The notes under the pieces were generated by a model. It had not been told where the DNA came from. It ran no database searches and worked only from the letters and a program-made list of their open reading frames with translations. From Marthasterias glacialis (taxonomy: Eukaryota > Echinodermata > Asteroidea > Forcipulatida > Asteriidae), in the NCBI GenBank assembly GCA_911728455.2, contig OU452239.1:1992300-2056299 (forward strand): a DNA stretch of 64,000 bases. Direction: 5' to 3'. Below, one piece after another: positions 1 through 12,200 of this stretch; within the stretch, counting starts at the first letter, position 1, and each line of letters starts with the position of its first letter. A program made the position numbers and the translations under genes.

Positions 1-1055
1 CAAAAAAATTTTTTTTATAAGACCAAACACAAATTTACTTAATATTACACATCAGAGAAAAGGTAGTGAAAACTGTTAAATTGGTAAACCATCGATTATG
101 AATTTCGAATCATGAGTCGTGAGGTCTTGCAGAATAAAACTCAACTCATGGATCTGCAACATGAACTCCTTGTTTTTGTGGTGTCACAAAAAATGAACTT
201 CTAGTTTGTCACTTTTGTAGAAATTCTTCTGCGTTTCTAAATTACATTCATAATTAAAGTAACTTACCTTGTAATATCAATCCACCGATTAGGAGTATTA
301 GACTTGACATCTTTATTCACTGTGAAACCAAAACGATTTAACGAAGTTAGCAGACGAAGCGATGAGCGACACAAAAACATGACGTGCAGCGGCCTAAATA
401 TTGCCAGCATAAGTAGACCGCAGATACAATCGGTCGCACACATTTTACTCGTGCGTATTTCCTGCTCTAATGAACGCGTAATTAAAGGGACATTTACGCT
501 CTATATTTTGTGCGATGTTTGGGATGTAGTGTAGTTTGGTTCACAGACCCAAAAATCTCCTACTACTCTCTGTGGATTTTAGGGTCCGGTATCACCCAAA
601 TATCACGTGACAAAAAGGAGGAATTCCTCATTTTCCGAAAATATCCGAAATACTCCGAACTCGTTGTCGTCAACAGTGTCGTTGATGGTCGGACATTTCT
701 TTTGTTGATAAAAATTTAGCAGACATGTCCCATTATCGTTTTTCTTTTCTCCCCCCCCCCAACAAATTCAACACTATATTTGAATAATATTTGTAACATT
801 TTTACAAACTGATTATCCCAGGCTTTTTGAAAGTAAACAAAGCCCTGTTTTATCCAATTAATGACATCGTCCACCGTTTGGTGGCAAGCAGGGGGGAGGC
901 GGAGGGGGACAAGGGGACAAGGGAGGTAGCGCCACCAACGTTGGATTGTGTCTCATTTCCAGCGTGGACGGAGACGAGCGCGCACACACACATCGGGCTC
1001 ACATTGGGCTCTCACAGTAATCTACGTTTAGCTTTGGATGATGCCTGACCGGGGG
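1..1055. other. Upstream flank, no gene recognised
   Basis: This is AT-rich sequence with short open frames that lack protein-like features. At about 150-215 the minus strand resembles the hairpin header of the elements at 6965 and 22298 (CTAGAAG, then an inverted TTTTTGTG/CACAAAAA pair). A C tract lies at 751-760 and a purine-rich GC patch at 880-930. Confidence 0.5.
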
Positions 1056-2070
1056 GCGATTTTTTTTCCCGTACCACACGCTGAATAGCGTGTACATTGT
1101 ACGTGCCATGTTTATAACTAATAAAGATCGAACAGGGTCAAGAGGCAAGGAAATGCATGAAGTGGGACAGTGACTCGCGATTGTATTTTTCTTTAACAGC
1201 AAAACAAACAAAAAAACACAGACATAAAACACTCTATTGATCAAAAGTGACCGAAAGCAAAGAAAGTCAATGAAACACAGCTTAAAAGAAAATAAATAAA
1301 AAACACAAACAAATCACAGTAAAAGCTAACCCAATACCAAAACACAGTACCCAAGAAAGTTGCAGATTGAGATCTAAATAGCTTTAAAGACCGAGTCCAT
1401 AGCAGTAATAACTCGTTCAAACCAGTCAATTAAACTACCAAATTAATCGGAGAGCACATGAACCAAAAGCTGATGATGCCCCTTGTGAGTGCTATAGGCT
1501 GCTGTCTGAAGCCAATTATTACTACAAGGGGTGATTAACAACACACTCAAAGATTACACAATTAAACCAAGTGTGTGAACAGTTTTAGGAGAAATATAAA
1601 CAGTGGAAAGGTAATCAACTCTAACGTTTATACAAGCTTTGTTCTGCACCCGTGAAGTACCGAAAAACAGGTGGCCCATAATACCCTGTCATTTAAGGCT
1701 CTCCACAATACCATTTCTTAGTACAAACACATTCTTAGGCTACCACATCTATGTCCCCACATTACTGACCAGAAACTCCCCTGTTGGCCACTATAGTGCA
1801 CATCAGCAGGTAACTTAAAATACCGTGAGAAAAAGGACCTCACATACACTTAACACGTATCTCGGATAGAAGTGACCTTGGTTATTCTTGGGGCGTCTGG
1901 AACACAAACACCATGCTGAACTTGCTGTCGAGTATTCCCTACATAGTACATTAAAGAGCACGAGGAGGGTCTGTACTTTACGCCGATCACACACAACTTT
2001 CGTCTGAAACAGCCTGCGACCTAAACATGCATAATGCATTTTGTAACTGACCAATCGGGACGCTTCGCTG
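1056..2070 (+). mobile_element. Truncated copy of the hAT-like TIR element
   Basis: It starts with the same GCGATTTTTTTTCCCGTACC end as the intact copy at 3192, but most of the left inverted repeat and about 130 bp behind it are missing after CGCTGAATAG. From the GTACATTGTACGTGCC segment it tracks the other copy closely to ACGCTTCGCTGTA at about 2072, where the right terminal arm is lost and a short tandem repeat begins. It has no coding capacity. Confidence 0.7.
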
Positions 2071-2106
2071 TACATCAGTGTATGTGTACATCAGTGTATG
2101 TGTACA
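2070..2106 (+). repeat. Short 16-bp tandem repeat replacing the element end
   Basis: There are two copies of GTACATCAGTGTATGT plus a partial third, directly at the point where the truncated element loses its terminal arm. Confidence 0.7.
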
Positions 2107-3183
2107 TCGACCGTATGTGCGTGGTGGTGACAGTGTGTAAACCCCGGAGAACGCTAGCTCGACCGCTCTCTGTGTCGTCTGTAGACGCGGCGTATCGATA
2201 CGCGTGACACGGGAGGGGGGCCGGAAGGGGTTACGCCCTCAACGTTGAAATTGATATCATTCCCCTCTCACGACGCGTACAGTTCGAAGCTCCGGGGAGC
2301 TTTGTTTTTTTTTTTTAGCTCCGTGCGCGCACAAACCAAAACGTGTGCAAACGGCCGATGGTGTTTTTAGTCTGGAAACCAGACCCCTTCCGCCCTTATG
2401 GTTTCTGTGCGTTTTCAATGTGCAAATTCTGCCATACACGCGTAAAAAAAAATTGTGGACGCGCGTCCATAAAGTGGTCTCATAACGAAATTGCACGCAC
2501 AATGACGCACTCAGCGTTCTCCGGGATATATTTCTATGGCGTAAACACAGCGCTCGTATACGCAGACGATAGTGCACACAATTTGTATTTGAATTCGAAT
2601 GGAGCTCTGCTCATTTGTTGTGCATGCAGCTCGTTCGTTAATGGCGCGCTTTACTTTTCACCGCGTCCACCCCAGTCTTGAATTACTAAATAAAGTGACA
2701 CGACTTTCCAGCTGTAAAAACAACTTTTTTGGAGAGTTGAAACCTTTTTGATCTGTTATGGGCGATACCTTGACTCATGGAGGAAGGACACATTCTTCTT
2801 TTCTGGTTGAAGAGTGAGGCATACGGTTGCAGAGGGCAACTTTTCACGAAAAGTATAGTGTTTCTTTCTGGACGTTTGATATTTCGAAAGGAGATCAAAA
2901 ATCTTTCTTTTTATACCTAAATAAAATTAGCTGGTGGATTTCTTTATTCTGGGGTTTCCTTAAGTTCAAATGTTCTTTTACAAATTACTCTACATGTGAA
3001 AATCTCATTTAAAATTAAGCGAATTTCCCTTTGAAGTGGTAGCACGTCTTTTAGACTTCGCGTAAAAGTGTGCAAAAAGGCGCGGCGTTATTCACTTCCG
3101 CCCACGGTTTGAGAAAGTACAAAATTGCAGTTTGGCGCCCCCTACTGTCCGTCTATGTTCTTTATGTCTGTGGTCCACCCCCC
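2107..3183. other. CpG-richer spacer between the two element copies
   Basis: From about 2107 to 2580 the sequence is richer in CpG than the rest of the window. Nothing with a start exon or a splice pattern was identified. The remainder to 3183 is AT-rich and unassigned, with a C tract just before the intact element. Confidence 0.4.
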
Positions 3184-3191
3184 CCCCGATG
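3184..3191 (+). repeat. Target site duplication, left copy (CCCCGATG)
   Basis: It is identical to 4373-4380 at the other end of the element. Confidence 0.8.
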
Positions 3192-4372
3192 GCGATTTTT
3201 TTCCCGTACCACACGCTGAATAGGGAGCCACAGCGAGGCGTCCCGATTGGTCGGTTGCTAATGTATTATGCATGTTAGGTCACAAGAGTTCGTTTTATGT
3301 GCTACGACGCGTACATAAGCCCAGCATAAAAAGTGTTGTACATGTACATGTACATTGTACGTGCCATGTTTATAACTAATAAAGATCGAACAGGGTCAAG
3401 AGGCAAGGAAATGCATGAAGTGGGACAGTGACTCGCGATTGTAGGTTTCTTTAACAGCAAAACAAACAAAAAAACACAGACATAAAACACTCTGTTGATC
3501 AAAAGTGACCGAAAGCAAAGAAAGTCAATGAAACACAGCTTAAAAGAAAATAAATAAAACACAAACAAATCACAGTAAAAGCTAACCCAATACCAAAACA
3601 CAGTAGGCTACCCAAGAAAGTTGCAGATTGAGATCAAAATAGCTTTAAAGACCGAGTCCATAGCAGTAATAACTCGTTCAAACCAGGCAATTAAACTACC
3701 AAAATAATGGGAGAGCACAACCAAAAGCTGATGATGCCCCTTGCAGTGCTATAGGCTGCTGTCTGAAGCCAATTATTACAAGGGGTGATTAACAACACAC
3801 TCAAAGATTACACAAGAGGCTAAATTAACCAAGTGTGTGAACAGTTTTAGGAGAAACATAAACAGTGGAAAGGTAATCAACTCTAACGTTTATACAAGCT
3901 TTGTTCTACACCCGTGAAGTACCGAAAAACAAGTGGCCCATAATACCCTGTCATTAAGGCTCTCCACAATCCCATTTCTTAGTACACACACATTCTTAGG
4001 CTACCACATCAAAGTCCCCACATTACTGACCAGAAATTCCCCTGTTGGCCACTATAGTGCACATCAGCAGGTAACTTAAAATACCGTGAGAAAAAGGACC
4101 TCACATACACTTAACACGTATCTCGGACAGAAGTGACCTTGGTTATTCTTGGGGCGTCTGGAACACAAACACCATACTGAACTTGCTGCTGAGTATTCCC
4201 TAGATAGTACATTACAGAGCACGAGGAGGGTCTGTACTTTACGCCGATCACACACAACTTTCGTCTGAAACAGCCTGCGACCTAAACATGCATAATGCAT
4301 TTTGTAACTGACCAATCGGGACGCTTCGCTGTAGCTCCCTATTGAGCGTGTGGTACGGAAAAAAAAAATCGC
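3192..4372 (+). mobile_element. Intact non-autonomous hAT-like element with long TIRs
   Basis: The element is 1181 bp, bounded by inverted arms of roughly 100 bp. The left begins GCGATTTTTTTCCCGTACCA, and the right ends with the inverse form, with shared blocks CACGCT.AATAGGGAGC, CAGCG..GCGTCCCGATTGGTC and TGCATTATGCATG. It is flanked by an exact 8-bp direct repeat CCCCGATG (3184-3191 and 4373-4380). An 8-bp duplication is the hallmark of hAT-type insertion. Internal frames are short and lack transposase motifs, so movement would need a transposase made elsewhere. Confidence 0.8.
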
Positions 4373-4380
4373 CCCCGATG
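4373..4380 (+). repeat. Target site duplication, right copy (CCCCGATG)
   Basis: It is identical to 3184-3191. Confidence 0.8.
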
Positions 4381-4708
4381 CCTGGATTTTAAACAAGAGT
4401 CGTCAGGGAATCTTTGGTCAGGGAACCAGACTACTAGCTTGCTGAGTGCACAACAACTGCTGGTCTTCTCTTTGCGCTTGTATGTACCATGGCATAACTA
4501 AAGCTGTTAGTGTTAATGTCAGAGAGTAGCCGTGGAAGATCGAGTAGATATACGATCACAAATCTTGGAAACCAAGCGGTCGATCGAGTAATTACGTTGA
4601 ATAGTTTGATATTTTCCACTAAGTTTGCGGTCTTTTCAAACAAAGCAGGTTGGTTATCCACCTGTATCAGTCACTCCATCGGCAAGCGTCAAGATCAGGT
4701 AAGTCATG
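4381..4708. other. Short spacer between two elements
   Basis: Nothing identified beyond short open frames on both strands. Confidence 0.4.
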
Positions 4709-4710
4709 TA

Positions 4711-5426
4711 CCGTAATTTTCGGCCCATAAGCCGCGGCTTGGTGGTTGTTTTTTGCCCTCAAAAAGTTTCATACGGATTATGGGCCATGCGGCTTATACG
4801 CCGATGTGTCAGTAACGGCCAAAAACCAGTGTATAAATTTTAAGCAAATTATTTCAGCGTGACAAGAAAATTTGCAATGTGAGATTGAGAAACAAAACTA
4901 ACCACAAAACATCAAGGCTGTAGTTTAGTTGTAACGAATGTCGTTGATATTCAACCATGGACATGATGGAGGAAGGAATAATGATCCAACCAAGACATGC
5001 TAAGCCGACCGAGCTAGAGCTACAGAAAACACACCCATCTCAAGTTTAGGAGACTGGGGCCCGTTCACTATACGTAGTCTCCAGCCTAGCACGAGGGACG
5101 GGAGCCAGTCTAAGGAGGGATTTTATAAGATTAACAATGAGGGCGTTTGAAAACGTTTAGCCAACGTTTACCAAACACCTGCACTGTCACCATGAATAAG
5201 CAACAAGCCCAGCAAACAAAATGATACATACTGTTGTCGGCGTTTTGTGACTACAGAGACGCGGCCCCCCCACTGTGTGTGAAGTGCCGGCGCTTCTCTG
5301 TGAGTGCGGTGAACCTGCTGCGGCGTAGGGGTATTGCGGCTTATGGGCCGACACCTAAATCTTGTTTTGGAAATTCTTGGGCACTGCGGCTAATGGGCCG
5401 GGCGGCTTATGGGCCGAAAATTACGG
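4711..5426. mobile_element. Tc1/mariner-like MITE
   Basis: It is 716 bp with matching inverted ends: CCGTAATTTTCGGCCCATAA on the left, continuing GCCGC, and the exact inverse on the right. It is flanked by TA on both sides (4709-4710, 5427-5428). The sub-terminal GCGGCTTATGGGCC block is repeated on both arms. There is no transposase frame. TA duplication and size fit a non-autonomous Tc1/mariner-type element. Confidence 0.78.
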
Positions 5427-5428
5427 TA

Positions 5429-6151
5429 TTGGCAGCACTACCTACTGTACTCCTAGAACCTCATAGAGTGACATGTACAAAAACCTATTCGAAACTTTCT
5501 GCCCTTCACGTTTACATGGCTACAGTTCTTTTTTGAAATCAGATCTCGCCAAAACTTGGCTCTATGTGTTCTTTCAACTCTCATCGAGCGTTGCACGGGT
5601 CCAGAAAATCCACTCCGCAAACTAAAAGTTATTAAAAAGTGATAAATTCTCACCGTAACTCAGATCCCATTCAAACAGTATTGCAACAAATATGGCGACC
5701 GGAGTTGCAAAATTAACTGGTATCCTGGTATGCGGTGCGCTGGTCCTATGGGCTGGTTCCGCATACCAGTTAATTTTGCAACTCCGGTCGCCATATTTGC
5801 GCATATTAGTGTTTTCAGAGCGTAGATTTCCGCCAGTTGCCGAGAATATTAAATTTGGTAATTCAAAGTTTTACTTTTCACACTACAAGGTTTTAAAAAA
5901 GTCAAATTTTCAGTCGGCAAATCCAGTTGGCAAATCTCTTGGCTCGCTGAATGGATTTGTGTTCAGCCTGAGCCCTTACTAGGGTAAGTTTGGTGCTCAA
6001 TTTGCCAACTGTGGCTCTAAATGCCGATGTAGCAAAAATATTGGAAGGGGTGTCACCCCCTGTCGCCCTGCCACTGTGTTTTTGTCTATGGAACAAAATT
6101 TGTAATTTATAGTTGTGTACAGTCTCTTTTTTGAAAACATTTTGTTTACAG
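5429..6151 (+). promoter_or_regulatory. Upstream region with probable 5'UTR exon and 168-bp 5'UTR intron (5984-6151)
   Basis: An AGG|GTAAGT donor follows position 5983, and a T-rich stretch ending in TTTACAG stops at 6151, just ahead of the signal-peptide exon. Together they outline a 168-bp GT-AG intron in the 5' untranslated region. The exon before it contains an open frame from 5692 to 5982 that stops directly before the donor, so if it were all transcribed the frame would be an upstream ORF. No convincing TATA box or other core promoter element is visible, and the transcription start is unknown. The strong hairpin at 5687-5799 lies in this region. Confidence 0.45.
5687..5799. repeat. Long hairpin with perfect 37-bp arms
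   Basis: Left arm 5687-5723 and right arm 5763-5799 are exact inverses, starting CAAATATGGCGACCGGAGTT. The 39-bp middle contains a further short inverted copy of the inner arm (CTGGTATGCGG / CCGCATACCAG). On the + strand an ATG in the left arm opens MATGVAKLTGILVCGALVLW, a signal-anchor-like peptide, which may be chance. Confidence 0.85.
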
Positions 6152-6182
6152 AATTTTAAGAAGACTATACAAAAAACTCATC

Positions 6183-6258
6183 ATGGATTTAAACGCGGAG
6201 AGAAGAATAACAATGGTATGGCTACAAAAGATTGTTATAGTGTCTGCAGTGATTTCAG
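6183..6258 (+). CDS. Exon 1 (coding part): signal peptide
   Basis: The exon encodes 25 codons plus one base. It begins MDLNAERRITMVW and runs into the hydrophobic core LQKIVIVSAVIS. A basic pair before a short hydrophobic stretch is the usual signal-peptide pattern. The second methionine (residue 11) would give a more typical short leader, so the real start may be either ATG. The donor CAG|GTAATC follows at 6259. Ending in phase 1 fits every downstream exon of the gene. Cleavage is expected near the splice junction, with the first Ig domain starting directly after. Confidence 0.75.
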
Positions 6259-9200
6259 GTAATCTTTGTTTTTAATCTTTGTTAACAATTTTTAACCAGT
6301 ATTAAAGGGGCTGTTTAACAAAGATGGCACCCACATTTCAACAAAGAGGGCACCCTTTGTCACGTGATGACATGTGAACATTTTAATCATTATTGTTGTT
6401 GGTAGGTTTTTGTATACAATTTGCCCTTCCCATAAAATGCAATAGACTGATTGCGGGACCAATGTTTAAGTCATCATGTGTCCTACATTGGGTACTACAT
6501 GCACGTCATCTGAGCTGATGGCAAACTACTACATAAAATACATGCTTGACCGACAAAGTCACATCAACAGTCGCCTTTTAGTAATAATGACACAGTTACT
6601 AAGCCCTTCTATTAAAGTTTTTTGTTTTCTGCTTCAAAACTGTGAACTTCTTGTGTTAAAAAAAGTTCATGGTCGCAGTCGTTTTGCCCATACGTTCCGT
6701 CGTGCAACCAATAGGGTAAACTGGGGTAAAAACGCCTGATTTTTAATTTTTTGCAAATTAGCTCAGCATTGCTTGGAGGTACTTGACAATAAGTGTGTTG
6801 CTATATGCAATCTCCTCTATTGTGTGCAAATCTAAACTCATTGGTATTATACTGATAAGGGAAGTTTGGCGGGCGTTTTTACCCAGGCCTCGGGGTAAAA
6901 ACACTCGCCCACTTTTTTTGTCTAAAGATGACTTTACATGAGATTTTCCTGAAGTATTTAAAAACTAGAAATGAGTTTTTGTGGCATCACAAAAACTAGG
7001 TGTTCGGAGTGTGATGTATTAAAAATTATTTTATGTGTTAAAAGTTAAATTAAATTAAAAGTTAATCCAACTTAAATATAAGAAAATATGAAGAAAAACA
7101 TCTGTTAAATTGAGCTTTATAATATAATATTTAATTTGAACATCCGGTTTGGACAGGAATTTCTAACCACTTTTAAATGAGGAGGTACTTCCGGTTTGAC
7201 TGGAAGTAGAGTTCAGAGAGGTCACGCAATGTGTGACAAAGAAGGACCTTCCCTAACCTTGGTATTTGGTGAAAGAATCATGTTCCTAGCTCTTACCATG
7301 TATAAATGAGGAGCTACTTCCGGTTTGATCTTAAGTAGAGGTCACAGAGGTCACCCAATGTGCAACAGAGAAGGACCCTCCCTAACCTTGGTATGTGGTG
7401 AAAGAATCATGTTCCTAGCTCTCACCATTTTTAAATAAAGAGCTACTTCCGGTTTGACTGGAAGTAGATGTCACAAAGGTCACTTAATGTTTTACAAATG
7501 AAGTCTTTCCCTGAGGTCACGGTATGCATACAATTTGTCCAACATTACAAGACCTTTCATATGCACTAAAGATTTTGAATGTAGCATTTGCCGTTCTTGA
7601 GTTATGAATTGTTTGAATTATTTAACGTTTATTTAACGTCATGACGTCATCATTTCAAAAAAGTTTCGGTATCATCTACTCACTAATATCTTTGTACATG
7701 GTAAGTTTCAAGTTCATACAAGCTTTATTTTGTGAGAAAATTGACCGACAAGTTTGAGGGGGAAGAAGAATACCTTGAAAAAAACCCCCCAAAAACCCAA
7801 ATTATTTCACGTTTATTTAACCTAATGACGTCATCATTCCAAAAAAGTTTCGGTGTCATCCACTCACTAATATCTTTGTACATGGTAAGTTTCAAGTTCA
7901 TACGAGCTTTACTTTTTGAGAAAATTTGCGGACAAGGTTCAGAAGGAAGAATGCGCAGAAAAAAAACACTTAACAGTAACAATAGCTGTTCGGCTGATGG
8001 CCGAACACCTAACAATAGGTTTTCGGATGATGGCCGAACACCTAAAAAAAAAACGAACAAAATCAAGAGGTGTTCCAGGCTGAGTGCCCGAACACCTAAT
8101 TAATTTAATAGTCAGGGATAATCAAATTGAAACAACTTTTCAAACACAGGTTAACGTTAACTACAAACTCAACAAAAACAAGGTATTCTTATGACGAGGG
8201 CAGTCGGACATAAGCGTACATCACAAATTTGTAGGCTTACGACCTACCAACATTGCAAAGTCTAAAATAAGAACACTCATAGCTCTAGCAAGGATCTACT
8301 GGTCCAGGGACATTACATGTACCTCAGAAGTTCCTGATCACTGAACTGCTTTTAAAGAATCAAGAAAGACTTGTTAATTTTAAAACTAACAGGCCTGTTT
8401 TTTTGCTGTTCAGCAACACTCAGCGCCAGATCACCGAGGTGTTGATCGAGGCCAACTTAGGTTTAAAAAAAAAGAAATTCTTGAAAGAATCATCTTACAT
8501 GTATGGTGCAGAGAACACACAAACACATTTTTTTTTTACATAAAACTGATGGGTCTACCCTGGTTAAATCAGATAAAATAAACAATACATGAATGAATGA
8601 ATGAATGATTTAATGAATCAATGAATGAATAAATATATTAAATAAATATGTACGGTCCCTCAAACAATTACATGTAAGCCGTGATCCCTTTTTCATCCCT
8701 TATGGTATTGGTGAGTTTTGGGCAAATTTCAGAGGCCCATCTCAAAATCAAGATGAGATACCCTATCATAATTTATCTGTGGATAATTGTTGCCCAAATT
8801 ATCAAAATTTGCTGTCAAGATTTGTTTGATGACCGATTTTGTTTTCGTGTAATGGATCCTCAAAAGCCTACAAATCTACTGACATGAGAAACTTTTGGTG
8901 ATTTTGAACCCCCCCCCCCCCCCGCTGTGCCTACATAAAATATCAGTTTGCTTATTAAAAGATACATTTATGTAAATGGTTAATGTCTAGATACACTTGA
9001 GCATGTTGAATGACCCAACCAAGTAAAGACCAAACACAGCTTTATTGGATGTTTGGAAGGGGTAGAGTATTGAAAGTGTTGTAACTGATCAAACCTGAAT
9101 AATAAAATGTCAGAAAAACATTGTTTTAATATAAATGTGGTGGACTTCTAATAACTAAAACTTACCCATGCCAAAGACAGGCTTTTGGAGAATAAATGGA

Positions 9201-12200
9201 GAAACAAGTTTGACATCAAAGATGCTACTGGGCGTTTTTACCCAGAGGCCCCTGATTTCGCTCGGGGTAAAAACGCCCACTAAAAAAAATATTACTAGGC
9301 AAAAGTTAAAATTACTTTTTGAATTTTGATAGTTTTTTATTGTGAAAGTAACCCTTCCCAATATATATCAACCAGAAATTATAAAAGATAACCCACTTTT
9401 TTCCTTAAAAAAAAAAATTTGAAGTGATACAGGCAAAACCCGTTTTTTCATTTTTTTTTTCAACAGCACTTCTGTACCCATAAAATATGGCAATGGATTA
9501 AATTGTTTGTGTTATTAGTTTTTACATATATTGTACTTATTAGATATAATTATATCCCATTTGATTATTCATCTCATCATTTTTTACAAGCAGTGGACCC
9601 TACTACCACATTGTGAACATAACCATTCCTTGTAGAATTTGCAAGACTTGCTGGGACTGTCCTTACTGGCTTTATTCTGTCACTCAAAGGTCTCTGGTAC
9701 AAACTATTAAAACATTTTCAAAGATTACGAGCAAGAAAAGCCTTGTTCAAAAAAACAAAATGCGACGATCATCATGTACCGTACCACACCTTCCTATGGA
9801 GGACATCCTGTTTATATTTACATTCAATACCCACAAAAGGTCACGTGACGATCAATCGGTCTATATGGCATAACAATGTCATGCTATCATTGGGGGGGGG
9901 GATGAAGATATAGTGACATGATCTTCAAAGAAGTAGAAGTGCAGACAGTCGTTTGTTCCTTCCGAAAAACAACGATTGCAAAACTGAAAGGTCCCATAAA
10001 TTATTCTTTTTTATTGGTTAAAAAAATAAAGTATGCCTATTTTAGTATATCTTTACTTTTTTCACATTTTTTACATGCGTATTAATCGTAGAAATAACGA
10101 TTTCTAAAATTAGGGGCTTGACGTGCTCTGCCCACCCTTCCTCATTAACATAAAATCTGTGATGTAGACAGTGGAATGGCTGACCAGGGCCATGTGTGTT
10201 AAAATAACATACAATGCATTGTTGACCACTCGGCACCAGAGCCGTCTTTGAAATGTTTTACCGCAGCCTACGTCATGGATCATTGCGCAATCAGATGGCA
10301 CACATTTTCAGGGCTCAATTAAAGTGTATTAACACATAACAGAGACATCAGAATAGTCAATACTATGTTTTGTTAATTTCATATATTAAGCCACAAAAAT
10401 GTTCCATGACAAAAAACCTCTTCATGGGCCCTTTAATACTTGTGAAAAACAAGTTTTGGAAATCATCTGAGCTTTTTTTTTGATACCTTCAATGGTACTG
10501 ACTGGCTTTCTTTATTCTTGCATTGAATGAACAAATGACTTTAAAAGAAAGCCATTGGGACCTTGTAAGGAAAAAAGAATAGGCCTAATTGTCTTTCATT
10601 ATACATTATAATCTTTACAATATTTACCCTTAATGGATTTTCTCCCTCCAGTTTCGTTAAGCCAAACAGTGACAGTGAGCATGGAGCCCATGTATTACAG
10701 TAACCCAACAACAGCTACAGCAACTTTGACGTGTGGCTTTAGCGTAAGTGATGAAACATATGACTTTTATAACCTGGAGTGGAAGTTGGATGGAGCAATA
10801 GTAGCAGACTTTTTTAATGGTGCAGCAGAACCAATCTACAGAGACTATTGCCTAAGTACCAGTGACTGTACTATAACAAGGACTGATACCAAAAGTGATT
10901 TCATCATTTCATCTTTGGATATGACAAAGAATAACAAACCTTTCAAGTGCCAGGTGACATTTCGAAAGGGTGCTGATACAAGGAACGATGAAGAAACTGC
11001 AGTGCTGGTAGTGGTTGGTGAGTTGTAACTCAAGACAGTTTGTATTAAACACATGTCTGTTTTTCATCAGTTAGAGGCAATAAAGTTTGTTTTACATACT
11101 GTAGGCCTACTATGTACATTTACATGATGCAGTGCTTAGACAAAATGTGAGACATTTTACGCACCTGTTTGTTCACTACATGCACATACATTGTACAAAC
11201 ATGTATACAACTGTACATCATACATGTAGGCCAACATGGGGTCCACACTCCAACCTGGTATTTCACTGAGGCAGTGGAGACAATTGCCTCCGTTGCCCCT
11301 GGTCTTTGCCTTGGTGGCCTTAAAATGTTCCAGTAGAAATTTACAATTTCCTCATAGAGGTGCCCTTTATCAAGAAGAAAATGCCATGGTGCCAGTGCCC
11401 TTTCAAGAACGAAGCAATCAGCCTGCACACTGTACATTGTACAAAATGGGCATACACATTTAATTTATGTACTTGAATAGCATTATGGAGGAATTGGAAT
11501 TTGGTTAATGAATTCCAGTTTGTCCCTCTTTCAGGGATGTGATTTCTCCGGCTTTTGCCGGAATTCCGGCTTTTTCGACTCAAAAAGTCAACCAACGTGA
11601 ATCATGTGAATCCGTTGAGAAAATGGGGGGGGGGGGGGAGAATGTGCTAATTAATTATTCATGTCGAGTTCGGCATTCTGTATTTAATTTGTTTTATGAC
11701 GAACGTCAACTGTGTATTCTACATGTAATTATACTGCCATATTTGAGAACGAGGTGGAAACAGAGTGCCGGTCCAGACGGAATGTTTTGTTAAATCGCGC
11801 GGCGAACGGTGCGTAGGTTGTGATCGTTCTCACTGTGATCGCTTACGGTCTGTTGTTTATACTGGGTAGGAGCGTGCTTTCTTATCAAGTCTAGTTCCTA
11901 TTAACGCATCTGCTGTGTACGCCTATTAATGAAACGGGGGAACACACTCAATATTTTCAATGACATGCATCAATGCATCTCTATGCACCTCGTGTTGTGA
12001 CTGCGCAATGTGTGTTGAACCTGAGCAAAATGAAAAACTTGAAATGCGCGAACAATTTTCAAATTGCGTTTACGCTAAAGATATACATGTACATTGGCTA
12101 TCAATGCGGCCCTCTACAATCTTTGATTTGCGCGCACCATTCCTTGCTCACACCTACTCAGTCACAGGTTGCCATCCAACGTCGTGTCGTCGGTCGGTCG

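Larger units (their letters stand above)
6259..10651 (+). other. Intron 1 (4.4 kb), mostly dispersed repeats
   Basis: The intron contains a dispersed repeat at 6440-6910, the hairpin/tandem element at 6965-8100, a GAAT-type microsatellite near 8586-8640, a C tract near 8910, a repeat with the GGGCGTTTTTACCC palindrome ending near 9282, and another dispersed repeat at 9596-9865. From 9866 to 10651 I see only unassigned AT-rich sequence with a G tract near 9892. No coding exon with matching phase is evident. Confidence 0.7.

Noticed and set aside
1815..2075. Matching minus-strand frames at 1815-2075 and 4076-4396
   Set aside because: The similarity only reflects two copies of the same non-coding TIR element; the frames extend into the inverted arms and have no transposase motif.
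5234..5536. 100-residue frame beginning MSAFCDYRD
   Set aside because: It lies across the right end of the TA-flanked MITE and uses its terminal repeat as coding sequence.
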